Origin: Gemmatimonadota bacterium | GTDB taxonomy: Bacteria > Gemmatimonadota > Gemmatimonadetes > Gemmatimonadales > GWC2-71-9 | Length of the DNA: 64,000 nucleotides | Direction of reading: 5' to 3' | Assembly (NCBI GenBank): GCA_016874005.1 | Contig: VGVQ01000018.1 | Location: forward strand, 1-64,000 | Shown: in pieces, positions 6,568 through 14,747 of the stretch | How positions within the stretch are numbered: the first letter of the stretch is position 1 | Layout of the letters: every line of letters starts with the position of its first letter | Made by a program: the position numbers and the translations under genes | The notes under the pieces: generated by a model | What the model saw: only the letters and a program-made list of their open reading frames with translations | Database searches by the model: none | What the model was told of the DNA's origin: nothing

Positions 6568-7848
6568 ATGGCACGACAGGACCGCCGCGGCAGCATCGAA
6601 CCCCGAGGGCCGGACCGCTGGCGGGTTCGGGTCTCGCTCGGCCGCGACCTCATCACCGGGAAGTGGATTCGCACCAGCCGGCTCATCGAGGGCACCAAAC
6701 GGGACGCCGAGCGGGCGCTCACCGTGGCCCTGCAGCAGCAGGACCGCGGACCCGTGGTCCCCCGGGCGCGGCTCACGCTCGGCGCCTGGCTCGACGAGTA
6801 CGCCAAGACCTGGAGCGGCCACCTTTCCGGCCGGACCCGCGAGGCAGCCGGCATGATCCTCCCGCGGTATCTGCCCCCGGCCCTCTTGGAGGCGCCCCTT
6901 GGCCGACTCACCGCCCGGGCGTTCCAGGACCTCTACAACCATCTCGCCGGGCGGGAGACTCCGCTCGCGCCCAGCACCATCAACTACCTGCATCGGGTGC
7001 TCCGCGTCCGACTCAACAAGGCGGTCGTGCTCGGGTACCTCGGGCAGAATCCACTTGCCGCGGTCCGGGCCCCGATCGCTCGGCATCGGGAGTATCGGGT
7101 CTTCTCGCCCGAGGAAGCACGGCTCTTCCTGGCCGAGGCCGAGGGCGATCGGTTCGGGGCGCTGTGGATTCTCCTGCTCCTGACCGGGATCCGACCCGAG
7201 GAAGCGCTCGGCCTGAAGTGGGAAGACCTCGACGGCGCCAAGATCCGGGTCCGTCGGGCCTTGGTGCGCCTCGCCAAAGGGCGATGGGATCTCACCGCGA
7301 CCAAGACCCGCCGGGAGCGCTCGGTGACCCTGCCCGGCCCCGTCGTGCGGGCCCTGCAACGCCACAAGGCGAAGCAAGCGGAGCTTCGCTTGCTTCTCGG
7401 GACCGACTACGCCGATCACGGGCTGGTGTTTGCGGCGACCTTCGGCCAGCCGCTCCGGTGGGAGACGATTACGAAGCGCCACTTCTGGCCGGTGGTCGAA
7501 CGGCTCGCCTTCCGCCTCCAAGGACGGGCCCCGGTGACGGTCACCCGGAAGGGGCTCAAGCCCTCGCAGCTCGCCCCGGCCTTCAAGGCTGCCCAGGAAG
7601 CCGCCACGGCGGCCCTGGCCAAGACTGGCCTGGATCGGCTCCGGCCCTACGACCTCAGGCATTCGGCCGCTACCCTGCTCTTGGCCGCCGGGGAGCATCC
7701 GAAGGTGGTCGCCGAGCGGCTGGGGCACGTCCGGGTGACCTTGACGCTCGACACCTACAGCCACGTCTTGCCTGGCCTCGAGGAGCGGGCGGCCGAGCGA
7801 CTGGAAACCGTCATCTTCGGAGCCCCGGCGCAGCGGGTTGGGATCTGA
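6568..7848 (+). CDS. int: tyrosine recombinase, island integrase
   Basis: This 426-residue site-specific recombinase has an N-terminal SAM-like domain of Arg-rich type (about 1-165), then the catalytic domain. The catalytic residues are visible: Arg in LLTGIRPEEALGLKW, Lys in TKTRRERSV, the DLRHSAAT box, the LGH box, and nucleophile Tyr in LDTYSHVL. About 45 extra residues sit between the Lys region and the DLRH box, which is longer than usual. It would integrate and excise the island at the adjacent tRNA-Arg gene, whose 3' end is 109 bp downstream. It is driven by the promoter at 6488-6517 and followed by a strong terminator. Confidence 0.92.
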   Translation: MARQDRRGSIEPRGPDRWRVRVSLGRDLITGKWIRTSRLIEGTKRDAERALTVALQQQDRGPVVPRARLTLGAWLDEYAKTWSGHLSGRTREAAGMILPRYLPPALLEAPLGRLTARAFQDLYNHLAGRETPLAPSTINYLHRVLRVRLNKAVVLGYLGQNPLAAVRAPIARHREYRVFSPEEARLFLAEAEGDRFGALWILLLLTGIRPEEALGLKWEDLDGAKIRVRRALVRLAKGRWDLTATKTRRERSVTLPGPVVRALQRHKAKQAELRLLLGTDYADHGLVFAATFGQPLRWETITKRHFWPVVERLAFRLQGRAPVTVTRKGLKPSQLAPAFKAAQEAATAALAKTGLDRLRPYDLRHSAATLLLAAGEHPKVVAERLGHVRVTLTLDTYSHVLPGLEERAAERLETVIFGAPAQRVGI

Positions 7849-7858
7849 TCCCGGCGCC

Positions 7859-7880
7859 GATTGCCCCCGGATTGCCCCCG
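7859..7880 (+). repeat. tandem 11-bp repeat near the island end
   Basis: GATTGCCCCCG occurs twice head to tail between the integrase stop codon and the terminator, close to the tRNA-Arg attachment target. It could be an arm-type integrase binding site. This is inference from position only. Confidence 0.35.
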
Positions 7881-7900
7881 AAGGGCCGGAGAGTCACGAA

Positions 7901-7930
7901 GGGCCCCCGAGTCCCGGGGGCCCTTTCTTC
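7901..7930 (+). terminator. rho-independent terminator after the integrase
   Basis: GGGCCCCCG (7901-7909) pairs perfectly with CGGGGGCCC (7915-7923) across a five-base loop, followed by TTTCTTC. It ends plus-strand transcription from the integrase and keeps it out of the convergent tRNA-Arg gene. Confidence 0.85.
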
Positions 7931-7956
7931 TGATCGCATAATGGGTTAGGGAGAGG

Positions 7957-8030
7957 CGCGCCCGGCAGGAATCGAACCTGCGACCCACAGCTTAGAAGGC
8001 TGTTGCTCTATCCAACTGAGCTACGGGCGC
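7957..8030 (-). tRNA. tRNA-Arg (anticodon TCT)
   Basis: The cloverleaf is complete on the minus strand: a seven-base acceptor GCGCCCG (8030-8024) pairs with 7958-7964, the D-loop region reads AGCTCAGTTGG, the anticodon TCT is at 7996-7994, and the T-arm contains GGTTCGATTCC. CCA is not encoded. Its 3' end faces the integrative element and is the probable attachment site. Confidence 0.96.
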
Positions 8031-8095
8031 GTGAGCTGCAATCTCCACTGCTCCCGGTGGCTGAGTCAAACCCAGGCCCTTCGGGGGAAAGATCG

Positions 8096-8908
8096 ATGTA
8101 CATGAATGCCTGGCTTCCGAGTCGAACTCCGGCCGCCGTGGCGATCCGCGGGGCGGGATCCGCACTGTTCGCGGCTACGCTCGCGTCGCTCCTTGGCCTT
8201 GATGATCTGATCGGAGCCGGCGGCCTGGGCTGGTTCCCACCGGTCTTGGCCGTCGGAGCTGTTGCGGGGTTGATCGGGGTAGCAGGGGCGCTGACCGCCC
8301 TAGCTGGGACGCTCGCCGCCTTGGCCCTGCTTGTGGCCACGGTGCCTTCGATCAGCCGGGCGGCGGACGGGTACATCCGGTCCGATTCTGTGCCAGGATC
8401 GGTCGACGCTGTTCTGGTACTCTCGGCGTCCGTCTCGCCCGACGGCCGTCTTGGCCCGGCGGCCGTCGACCGGCTTCTCGAAGGTGCCACCCTCACCAAA
8501 CGTGGGGCCAGTCGTAACTTGGTTGTCTCCCGAGTCTGGGCCGGGGGTGAACCATGGCCGGTGAGTTCGGATCGCGATCAAAAGGAGCTGATTGCCGCGA
8601 TCGACCCAACCGCGACGATCACGATCCTCGATTCGGTCGGATCGACGCGGCTGGAGGCGGAACGACTGGCGGCGGTAGCGCAACGGACGGGCTGGAGGCG
8701 GGTCGTGGTGGTGACATCACCCATTCACTCATCTCGGGCCTGCGCGACGGTCGAGAAAGTCGGCTTCGAGGTGTTCTGCCATCCGAGCCCCGACCGCACC
8801 GCGGCCGTTCGCACCCAACGCCGGGCTAGTGATCGGTTCCGGGTGTTCGGGCAGGGGCTCTACGAATGGGCGGGCTGGCGGAAGTATCGCTGGATGGGGT
8901 GGCTGTAG
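8096..8908 (+). CDS. YdcF/ElyC-like DUF218 membrane protein
   Basis: This 270-residue protein has two or three hydrophobic segments in residues 15-90 followed by a DUF218-type domain. That domain contains a Rossmann-like strand DAVLVLSASV near 105, RLEGAT-like and GGEPWPVSS stretches, and later STRLEAERLAAVAQRTGW then VVVVTSPIHSSRA. Family members include ElyC and SanA, membrane proteins linked to envelope and peptidoglycan homeostasis. The start at ATG 8096 has a GGGGGAAAG five bases upstream. The hydrophobic N-terminus is longer than in YdcF and resembles ElyC. It stands alone between the tRNA and the M55 peptidase gene. Confidence 0.75.
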   Translation: MYMNAWLPSRTPAAVAIRGAGSALFAATLASLLGLDDLIGAGGLGWFPPVLAVGAVAGLIGVAGALTALAGTLAALALLVATVPSISRAADGYIRSDSVPGSVDAVLVLSASVSPDGRLGPAAVDRLLEGATLTKRGASRNLVVSRVWAGGEPWPVSSDRDQKELIAAIDPTATITILDSVGSTRLEAERLAAVAQRTGWRRVVVVTSPIHSSRACATVEKVGFEVFCHPSPDRTAAVRTQRRASDRFRVFGQGLYEWAGWRKYRWMGWL

Positions 8909-8970
8909 ATCCTGGCGCGCCGGGGTAGCAGGAGCGATGTTGTCGAAGTCCCCTTCCCCGAGCACCACCG

Positions 8971-10095
8971 ATGACTCGCTCGACCTCCTTCGGACTCTGC
9001 GCCGCGTTGCTGGTGACGGTGGGCTGCGGCACCGGCGGCGGGCCCGGATCGACGTCGGCGCGAGGCAGCGTCGGCACGGGAACCCCCCGGGCCGCGAGCG
9101 GTGACGGCCCTCGGGTGTTGGTCTATCACGACATGGAGGGCCTCGCCGGCCAGAACGACCCCACCACCTATCGCTTCAGTCACCGCGATCGCTACCGCGT
9201 CGGACAGGAGATGCTGATCGCCGATCTCAATGCCGTGATCGGCGGCCTGTTCGACGGTGGGGCCAAGGTCGTGCACGTGGTCGATGCCCACGGCAGCGGC
9301 AACACCGATCCTGACGTGGTGACCGCCAAACTGGACCCGCGGGCCAGTCAGGTCATCCGGGACAGTGCCTTCATGCCGTACGTCGGGATCGTCGAGCCGG
9401 GCATCTACGACGCCATCGTCGCGGTCGGGATGCACGCCAAGACCGGGAGCCGCGGCTTCGCGTCCCACACCTACACGTTAGGCATCGACCTGCAGGTCGC
9501 CGGGACCTCGATCACCGAATCCGAGCTGGTCGGCTATTCCTGGGGGCGGGTTGGCGTTCCGGTCATCATGGTCACCGGGGACGACCGGCTCGCGGCTGAC
9601 CTCGCCACCATGCCATGGATCGAGTTCGTCGTCACCAAACGGGCGACCGCCGCCGATTCCGCCGAGCTCCGCCCGACCGCGGAGGTACACGCCGAGATGG
9701 CGGCGGCGGCCAAACGGGCCCTCGGCAAGCTCGCCGAAGCGAAGACCCTCACCTTCGTCGGGCCGGTGACGGTTGGACTCCGGGCGGTCCCCCCGGCGAG
9801 CCTGGCATTCCTGGAAGGGGTCCCCGGGATCCGATATCGCGACAACACGGTCGAGTTCGAGGCGGCTGACTTCGGTGCTGCGTTTGCCGGATGGGAGGCC
9901 CTGATCGGGACCGCTCGGCAAGCCTACGGGCAGGTTCTGACCGAGATGATCCGAGGCCGGCCGGACGGCCCCGCCCTGCTCGGCGAATACTCCGATCGGC
10001 TGTTTCAGCGCTGGATGGACGTCGAATCGGGCCGTTGGGTTCCGCCCGAGCGACCGGCCCCGGTGCCGGGCAAGCGCTACCACGGCGCCAACTAG
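8971..10095 (+). CDS. M55 family D-aminopeptidase-like lipoprotein (DppA-like)
   Basis: This 374-residue protein has a signal peptide with a lipobox (LVTVGC) near residue 20 and a Gly/Ser/Thr-rich linker, so it is exported and lipid-anchored. The rest matches the M55 zinc aminopeptidase family: YHDMEGLAG (about 52), VVDAHGSGN (about 109), the GMHAKTG stretch, SHTYT, and VTGDDRLAADL. These carry the Asp, Glu and His residues that hold two zinc ions in DppA, which removes N-terminal D-amino acids from peptides. A periplasmic role in recovering D-amino-acid peptides from cell-wall turnover is likely. Its location differs from DppA, which is cytoplasmic in Bacillus. Confidence 0.85.
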   Translation: MTRSTSFGLCAALLVTVGCGTGGGPGSTSARGSVGTGTPRAASGDGPRVLVYHDMEGLAGQNDPTTYRFSHRDRYRVGQEMLIADLNAVIGGLFDGGAKVVHVVDAHGSGNTDPDVVTAKLDPRASQVIRDSAFMPYVGIVEPGIYDAIVAVGMHAKTGSRGFASHTYTLGIDLQVAGTSITESELVGYSWGRVGVPVIMVTGDDRLAADLATMPWIEFVVTKRATAADSAELRPTAEVHAEMAAAAKRALGKLAEAKTLTFVGPVTVGLRAVPPASLAFLEGVPGIRYRDNTVEFEAADFGAAFAGWEALIGTARQAYGQVLTEMIRGRPDGPALLGEYSDRLFQRWMDVESGRWVPPERPAPVPGKRYHGAN

Positions 10096-10159
10096 CCAGA
10101 GGCGCGGCGGCGACGTCCGGGGGTGCTGCGGGGTTTCCTTCGAGTGATCGACCGCGACA

Positions 10160-10233
10160 TCGGGGCGCCGGGATTTGAACCCGGGACCTCCTGCGCCCAA
10201 GGCAGGCGCGCTACCGGGCTGCGCTACGCCCCG
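10160..10233 (-). tRNA. tRNA-Pro (anticodon TGG)
   Basis: The acceptor stem CGGGGCG (10233-10227) pairs with 10161-10167. Anticodon TGG is at 10199-10197 and the T-arm contains GGTTCAAATCC. CCA is not encoded. The extra G-C-rich D stem and loop are typical of tRNA-Pro. Confidence 0.96.
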
Positions 10234-10279
10234 TCAACCGGCGCCCGAATATAACCGCGGCTCGAGCGCGCTCCCACGG

Positions 10280-10897
10280 TCACCGTCGAGCCGCCCGGGG
10301 TGTCTGGATCCCGAGCCTCGAGGCCAAATAGCCGCTGACGATCGCCCATTGGCGCTCGGCGTGATACACCTTGGGCCGAAGCACGTGACTCAAGCCAATC
10401 CCATCCGACAGCGCCACCAGTCCGTCGGCCTCCTGGCGAGCGTCGAGACGCGAATCCACCAAGCCCGCGGCCTGGAGCGACCGAATCTCCGCCTCGAAGC
10501 GGCTATTGAGGAGCTCGAGCCGCTTCTGGTGCTCCTCCCGCAGCCGCCGGTCGCTCATCGCCAATCCGACGAACGACAGCCACAGCCGCCATCCCGACGC
10601 CTGTCGTTGCCCGTGCGGAAGGGTGGCCCGAAGAATCGCCCGGAGCCGGTCGGTTCCTCTGGCCTGGGCCAGGGCGAGATCCATGTCACGAAGAATCGCG
10701 GCGCCGAGGCGGTCGAGAGCGAACAGCAACAGCTCCGCCTTGTCGCGGAAATGGTAGGTGACGACTCCGGTCGTGGCCCCCAGCTCGGCGGCGATCGCCC
10801 GAATGCTGGCCTGGTGGAGGCCGTCTCGGAGGATCACCCGCCAGGCCGCCTCGGCGACCTGTGCCTTCGTCAGACTGCGGCCAGCGACACGTGCCAT
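10280..10897 (-). CDS. TetR/AcrR family regulator (BetI-like)
   Basis: This 205-residue repressor has an HTH at about residues 10-55 (IRAIAAELGATTGVVTYHF, with the YHF-DK signature of TetR proteins) and a helical ligand-binding C-terminal domain resembling BetI. The ATG at 10897 is preferred to a TTG at 10921 because the TTG start would read through a palindrome that looks like the operator. It is divergent from the beta-lactamase-like gene at 11143. Ligand and targets cannot be read from the sequence. Confidence 0.85.
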   Translation of the reverse strand: MARVAGRSLTKAQVAEAAWRVILRDGLHQASIRAIAAELGATTGVVTYHFRDKAELLLFALDRLGAAILRDMDLALAQARGTDRLRAILRATLPHGQRQASGWRLWLSFVGLAMSDRRLREEHQKRLELLNSRFEAEIRSLQAAGLVDSRLDARQEADGLVALSDGIGLSHVLRPKVYHAERQWAIVSGYLASRLGIQTPRAARR

Positions 10898-10916
10898 CGG
10901 GGTTCTCGCGGCAGAA

Positions 10917-10929
10917 AACAACGCTTGTT
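10917..10929. promoter_or_regulatory. candidate TetR operator
   Basis: AACAA-CGC-TTGTT is a perfect inverted repeat with a three-base centre, 19 bases upstream of the TetR-family start. It is followed by an A+T-rich TATATT. Position and symmetry suggest autoregulation. Confidence 0.5.
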
Positions 10930-11142
10930 ATATTCGTCACACGATCGGATCGACCAGGCGTCCGTCGCCAGGCGCGATCCAAGGTACGACCGGGCGGCCG
11001 GCGTTCACCAGGGTGCCCCGCCCAACGGCCGACTGGGAGCCGCGCCAGCCGCTCGCCAACGGTCCCGAGTCATCGCCTTGCCGGCGTTGGTGCGGTCCGA
11101 TCATCCCGATTTCGCGATCTCGTTTCTCGAGGGGTGGCAGCC

Positions 11143-12588
11143 ATGATCCGGGTCCGTGGGCATTTCCCCTGGTATCTCATCAGCTTGGCCCTCGGCTGCT
11201 CGGGCGCGCGGGAGCGGCCGGCCGAGCTCGATCCGGGCGTCCTGGCACGGGTCGATTCCGCGGTCGGGGACGCGCTGGCCAAGCGCGAGATCCCGGGGGC
11301 GGCCCTGGTTCTGGTCCAGGATGACCGGGTGGTCTATGCCAAGGGCTTCGGCCGAGCCTCCCTCGAAGAGGGGATCGCCGTGACCGACAGCACCCCGTTC
11401 GTGATCGGCTCGACCTCGAAACCACTCACGGCGCTCGGGGTGCTGCGGCTGGTTCAGTTGGGTCGAGTCGCGCTCGACACGCCAATCGCGCGGTACACAC
11501 CGGAACTGGTGTGGTCGGACCCGCGGGCCGCGGCCATCACCCTCCGGCACCTACTGACCAACCGGGCCGGCCTGGTCGTGGGGCACTCAGGGGACTCCTA
11601 CCGGCGACCGGCGATCGTCGACGACTCCGCGCTGGGCCGCCTGGCCCGACGGGCGGCCGCGATGCCGCTCCCGTTCGCGCCCGGTACCGACTACGCCTAC
11701 TCCAACCGGGGATGGGCCCTGGCTGGTTACCTCATCGAGCGGGTGGCTGGACGACCGGTCGAGGAGTTCATGCGCGAGGAGGTCCTGATCCCCCTCGGAA
11801 TGACCCAGTCCACCCTGGCCTTCTGGGAGGTCCCCAACATCGCCCAGGGGTACGTCGAGGGTCGGGAGGTCCGCAATCACCCTCAGAATGCCTCGCTGAC
11901 CCGGGAGTATGGCCCGGCCGGGATGTTCGTATCGACGCCCCGCGACATGGGGCGGCTCCTGGTCGCGCTGCTGAACCGCGGGCGCACCCACGACGGCGGC
12001 CAGTTCCTCACCCCCGCGCTGGTCGACGAGGCGCTTCGGCCGCAAGCCGCCGCCGCCAGCGAGTTGGGTGGCCCGACCCGCTATTCATTGGGCTGGGAAG
12101 TCGACTCGATGCTCGGAACGACCACCATCCGGAAGGCGGGCTCGGTCCACACCCTGGTGTCGCTCTGGGTGTTGTTGCCCGAGCGGCGGCAGGCCATGGC
12201 CTTCGCGTTCAACCGCGAGGACTATCAGGTGCTGCCGCTGGTTGCGAACGTCGCCTCGATTCTCGCGGGCGGGCGGGCCCAGCCGCTGGCGGCCTGGACC
12301 CCGCCGCCAGAGACTCCGGCGCCGGCCGAGGCCACCCTTCCGCCAGGCGCCACGACCCGCTGGCTGGGCCGCTACGACACCAGGACCGGAGACGCGGTGG
12401 TATCGCTTCGGGAGTCGGCCCTGACGATCGTCATCGACGGTGGGAGCGCCCGACTGGTGCCGACCAGCGACTCGACCGCGGCTGCGGTGAGCGACCTCGT
12501 CAGCGACGCCGGCAAGGTCTACAGCTTCCGTCGGAACGGTACCCTCTGGGTGGGCAGCGACTCCCTCGGGATTCGGATCGCCCACTGA
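11143..12588 (+). CDS. serine beta-lactamase-like hydrolase, lipoprotein
   Basis: This 481-residue protein belongs to the class C beta-lactamase / penicillin-binding family (Beta-lactamase Pfam family). A lipobox LALGC sits near residue 19. The catalytic Ser-x-x-Lys is STSK (about residue 91), the Tyr-x-Asn motif is YSN near 186, and a KAG triad-like stretch at about 331 may stand for the third motif. Beyond about residue 400 a separate beta-rich domain follows, as is common in this family. Members include esterases, D-aminopeptidases and peptidoglycan hydrolases, so substrate and any antibiotic resistance cannot be inferred. The start at ATG 11143 has GAGGGG upstream. Confidence 0.85.
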   Translation: MIRVRGHFPWYLISLALGCSGARERPAELDPGVLARVDSAVGDALAKREIPGAALVLVQDDRVVYAKGFGRASLEEGIAVTDSTPFVIGSTSKPLTALGVLRLVQLGRVALDTPIARYTPELVWSDPRAAAITLRHLLTNRAGLVVGHSGDSYRRPAIVDDSALGRLARRAAAMPLPFAPGTDYAYSNRGWALAGYLIERVAGRPVEEFMREEVLIPLGMTQSTLAFWEVPNIAQGYVEGREVRNHPQNASLTREYGPAGMFVSTPRDMGRLLVALLNRGRTHDGGQFLTPALVDEALRPQAAAASELGGPTRYSLGWEVDSMLGTTTIRKAGSVHTLVSLWVLLPERRQAMAFAFNREDYQVLPLVANVASILAGGRAQPLAAWTPPPETPAPAEATLPPGATTRWLGRYDTRTGDAVVSLRESALTIVIDGGSARLVPTSDSTAAAVSDLVSDAGKVYSFRRNGTLWVGSDSLGIRIAH

Positions 12589-12601
12589 GCCCGACCTGAC
12601 G

Positions 12602-12620
12602 GGGCGGCGGGGTGCCGCCC
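12602..12620. terminator. GC hairpin between convergent genes
   Basis: GGGCGGC (12602-12608) pairs with GCCGCCC (12614-12620) over a five-base loop, between the convergent hydrolase and aldolase genes. There is no T tract, so the termination efficiency is uncertain. Confidence 0.5.
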
Positions 12621-12628
12621 GACAGTGG

Positions 12629-13405
12629 TCAGCCGCGGATCTGAGCGATCGCCTCCTGGCCGGCTTTCTGGAGAAGGCCCATTTCCGAGGAGATGCTGAC
12701 CAGGCGCATTCCGCGCCGGGCCCACTCCCCGGTGAGGGCGACGTCGTTGGTGTGAATGGCGGGGTACTTGCCCGCGGCCTGGCAGGCCGCGACCGTCCGC
12801 TCGATGGCCGCCTCGAGGATGGGGTCGCGGGAACGGCCCGCGACGCCGAGGGCGATACTCAGGTCGTTCGGCCCGATCAGCGCGGCGTCGACCCCGGGCA
12901 CCGCGACGATCTGTTCCACCGCGTCGACCGCTTCCTTGGTCTCGATCTGGACCACCACCATCGTCTCGCGATTGGAGTCCGCCATCATCGCGGTCACGTC
13001 GCCGCTCTTGAACTCGGTGTGCCCCCTGCCCGTGGCGCTTCCCCTTGCCCCGACCGGGGGATACTTGACCGCCGCCACGGCGGCCCGCACCTGGTCCACC
13101 GAGGTGACCCGGGGTAGCATGACACCTTGAGCCCCGCCGTCGAGCGCCTGAGTGATGAATTCATACGACAGAGCCGGCACCCTGACGATCGGCGTGACAC
13201 CGACCCACCGCCCGGCCCGGCCCAGCTCGGCGATGGTTTCGTTCGAGAAGACGCCGTGTTCGTTGTCGATGATCGCCCAGTCGAAGCCGGCGTTGCGGAG
13301 CGCCTGCATGATCGACGGCTGGCGGACTTCGGCGATCATGGTGCCGACCGCCAGCCGGCCTTCGGCCAGGCGCTGGCGGAGCATGTTGGGAGGAATGATG
13401 GACAC
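12629..13405 (-). CDS. HpcH/HpaI family aldolase
   Basis: This 258-residue class II pyruvate aldolase cleaves 2-keto-3-deoxy acids such as 4-hydroxy-2-oxoheptanedioate or 2-keto-3-deoxyrhamnonate. Visible motifs are DNEHGVFSNE (general base His), RVPA (substrate Arg), QIETKEAV (metal-binding Glu) and GPNDLSIALG (metal-binding Asp). Two starts are possible: GTG 13405, which gives a short N-terminal tail, and ATG 13384. It is the last gene of the minus-strand run that begins with the thioesterase and lies 11 bases after rdgB. The exact substrate cannot be told. Confidence 0.85.
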   Translation of the reverse strand: MSIIPPNMLRQRLAEGRLAVGTMIAEVRQPSIMQALRNAGFDWAIIDNEHGVFSNETIAELGRAGRWVGVTPIVRVPALSYEFITQALDGGAQGVMLPRVTSVDQVRAAVAAVKYPPVGARGSATGRGHTEFKSGDVTAMMADSNRETMVVVQIETKEAVDAVEQIVAVPGVDAALIGPNDLSIALGVAGRSRDPILEAAIERTVAACQAAGKYPAIHTNDVALTGEWARRGMRLVSISSEMGLLQKAGQEAIAQIRG

Positions 13406-13416
13406 GGGTCTCGGAC

Positions 13417-14040
13417 TCAGGTGAGTGGATGGACGTGAAGCGCCTCGAGCAGCGCCCGGACTGCCCGGCCCCGGTGACTGACACCGTCTTTCTCGACGTC
13501 GGTGGCGTCGCCGAAAGTCTTCTCGAGGTCGTCGCTGCGAAAGTAGGGATCGTACCCGAAGCCGCCCGCGCCCGACGGCTCGAGTTGAATCAGGCCGCTG
13601 CAGCTGGCGTCGAAAGTCTCCGGCACGGCGCTGGGCCTCCGGAGCAATACCAGGACGCACCGGTACCGGGCCCGCCGGCGCGCCTCGGCGGCACCGGCGA
13701 GACGGCGGACCAAGAGGGCATTGTTCGCCTGGTCCACGGTTGCCGCGCTGCCCGCGACTTGAGCCCACCGCTTGGATCGCACCCCTGGTTCTCCGCCAAG
13801 GCTGAACACTTCGAGGCCGCTATCGTCGGCGACGGTGGGCAGCCCAGTGCGGCGGCAGAAGTACTCGGCCTTGGCGCGGGCGTTGGCCTGAAAGCTGTCG
13901 TGGAGCTCGAGAGCGTCCTCCGCGGTCGACTCGGCGACGCCCGCGTCGTCGGGGAAGACCAGATCGAAGCCCGTCTCACCGATCAGCCGGCGGAACTCCC
14001 GCTGCTTCCCGGCGCTTCGGGTCGCGACCAAGAGCTTCAC
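13417..14040 (-). CDS. rdgB: XTP/dITP diphosphatase (Ham1/RdgB)
   Basis: This 207-residue house-cleaning pyrophosphatase hydrolyses XTP, ITP and dITP and so prevents their incorporation. The family signatures are all present: the N-terminal ATRSAGKQREF, VADDSGLEV, GYDPYF and SHRGRA. The start overlaps the last four bases of rph (ATGA type), the classic rph-rdgB coupling seen in many bacteria. Confidence 0.95.
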   Translation of the reverse strand: MKLLVATRSAGKQREFRRLIGETGFDLVFPDDAGVAESTAEDALELHDSFQANARAKAEYFCRRTGLPTVADDSGLEVFSLGGEPGVRSKRWAQVAGSAATVDQANNALLVRRLAGAAEARRRARYRCVLVLLRRPSAVPETFDASCSGLIQLEPSGAGGFGYDPYFRSDDLEKTFGDATDVEKDGVSHRGRAVRALLEALHVHPLT

Positions 14041-14747
14041 CAGCCGAGCGCCTGCCGCTGGGCGTCGAACAGGGCCCGAATGCCTCGCTCGCCGTAGTCG
14101 AGCATCTGGAGGAACTGGGCTCGGCTGAAAACGCCATTTTCACCGGTGCCCTGCAACTCGACCAGGTCGCCCGGCGAGCGCATCACGAAGTTGGCGTCGA
14201 CCCCGGCGTCGCGATCCTCGACATAGGCCAGATCGAGGAGCACCTCATCGCCGAGGACGCCGACACTCACCGCGGCGACGAGCTGGCCGAACGGCGTGGC
14301 CTGGCCTGTCTTGGCCGCGAGGTAGGCACAGGCATCCGCGAGCGCGACGCAGCCGCCGGTAATGCTGGCGGTGCGGGTTCCGCCGTCGGCCTGGAGCACG
14401 TCGCAATCGATCTTGATGGTATGCTCGCCGAAGTCCCAGCGACCCATCGCGGCCCGGAGCGAACGGCCGATCAGCCGCTGGATTTCCTGGCTCCGGCCCC
14501 CGGGGCCATTGCGCTCCCGGTTGGTCCGCTCGACCGTGGCCCGCGGCAGCATGGCGTATTCGGCGGTGACCCAGCCGAGGCCGGTTCCCTTCTTGAAAGG
14601 CGGCACGCCGACCTCGACCGAGGCGGTGCAATGCACCAGGGTCCCGCCGAACCGGACCAGGCAAGAGCCCTCGGCGTAGGGATTGGCATTGCGTTCCAAC
14701 ACCACGGGGCGCAGTTGGTCCGGCGCCCGACCGTCAGCGCGTGCCAC
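14037..14747 (-). CDS. rph: ribonuclease PH
   Basis: This 236-residue phosphorolytic 3' exoribonuclease trims tRNA 3' ends. That is relevant here because the tRNA genes in the window mostly lack encoded CCA. Diagnostic features are the N-terminal RADGRAPDQLRPV, the GGTRTASITGG segment that binds phosphate, and DLAYVEDRDAGVDANFV. Length is normal. It overlaps the end of the rfaE2-like gene by 14 bases. Confidence 0.96.
   Translation of the reverse strand: MARADGRAPDQLRPVVLERNANPYAEGSCLVRFGGTLVHCTASVEVGVPPFKKGTGLGWVTAEYAMLPRATVERTNRERNGPGGRSQEIQRLIGRSLRAAMGRWDFGEHTIKIDCDVLQADGGTRTASITGGCVALADACAYLAAKTGQATPFGQLVAAVSVGVLGDEVLLDLAYVEDRDAGVDANFVMRSPGDLVELQGTGENGVFSRAQFLQMLDYGERGIRALFDAQRQALGW

Larger units (their letters stand above)
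1384..7957. mobile_element. tRNA-Arg-associated integrative element, phage-satellite-like
   Basis: The element ends at the 3' end of tRNA-Arg(TCT) at 7957. It contains the integrase, a divergent repressor, an AlpA regulator, a primase-helicase, an iteron-like region and a Nu1-like terminase small subunit. No capsid, tail, portal, large terminase, conjugation or plasmid-partition gene is present. This set is typical of Gram-negative phage-inducible chromosomal islands. The left boundary given is only the edge of the regulator pair. No copy of the tRNA 3' end was found to its left, so the element may extend past base 1 and include the integron cassette. Confidence 0.65.

Noticed and set aside
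7849-7957. Direct repeat of the tRNA-Arg 3' end marking the left island end
   Set aside because: No 15-base match to the tRNA end was found anywhere to the left within the window.
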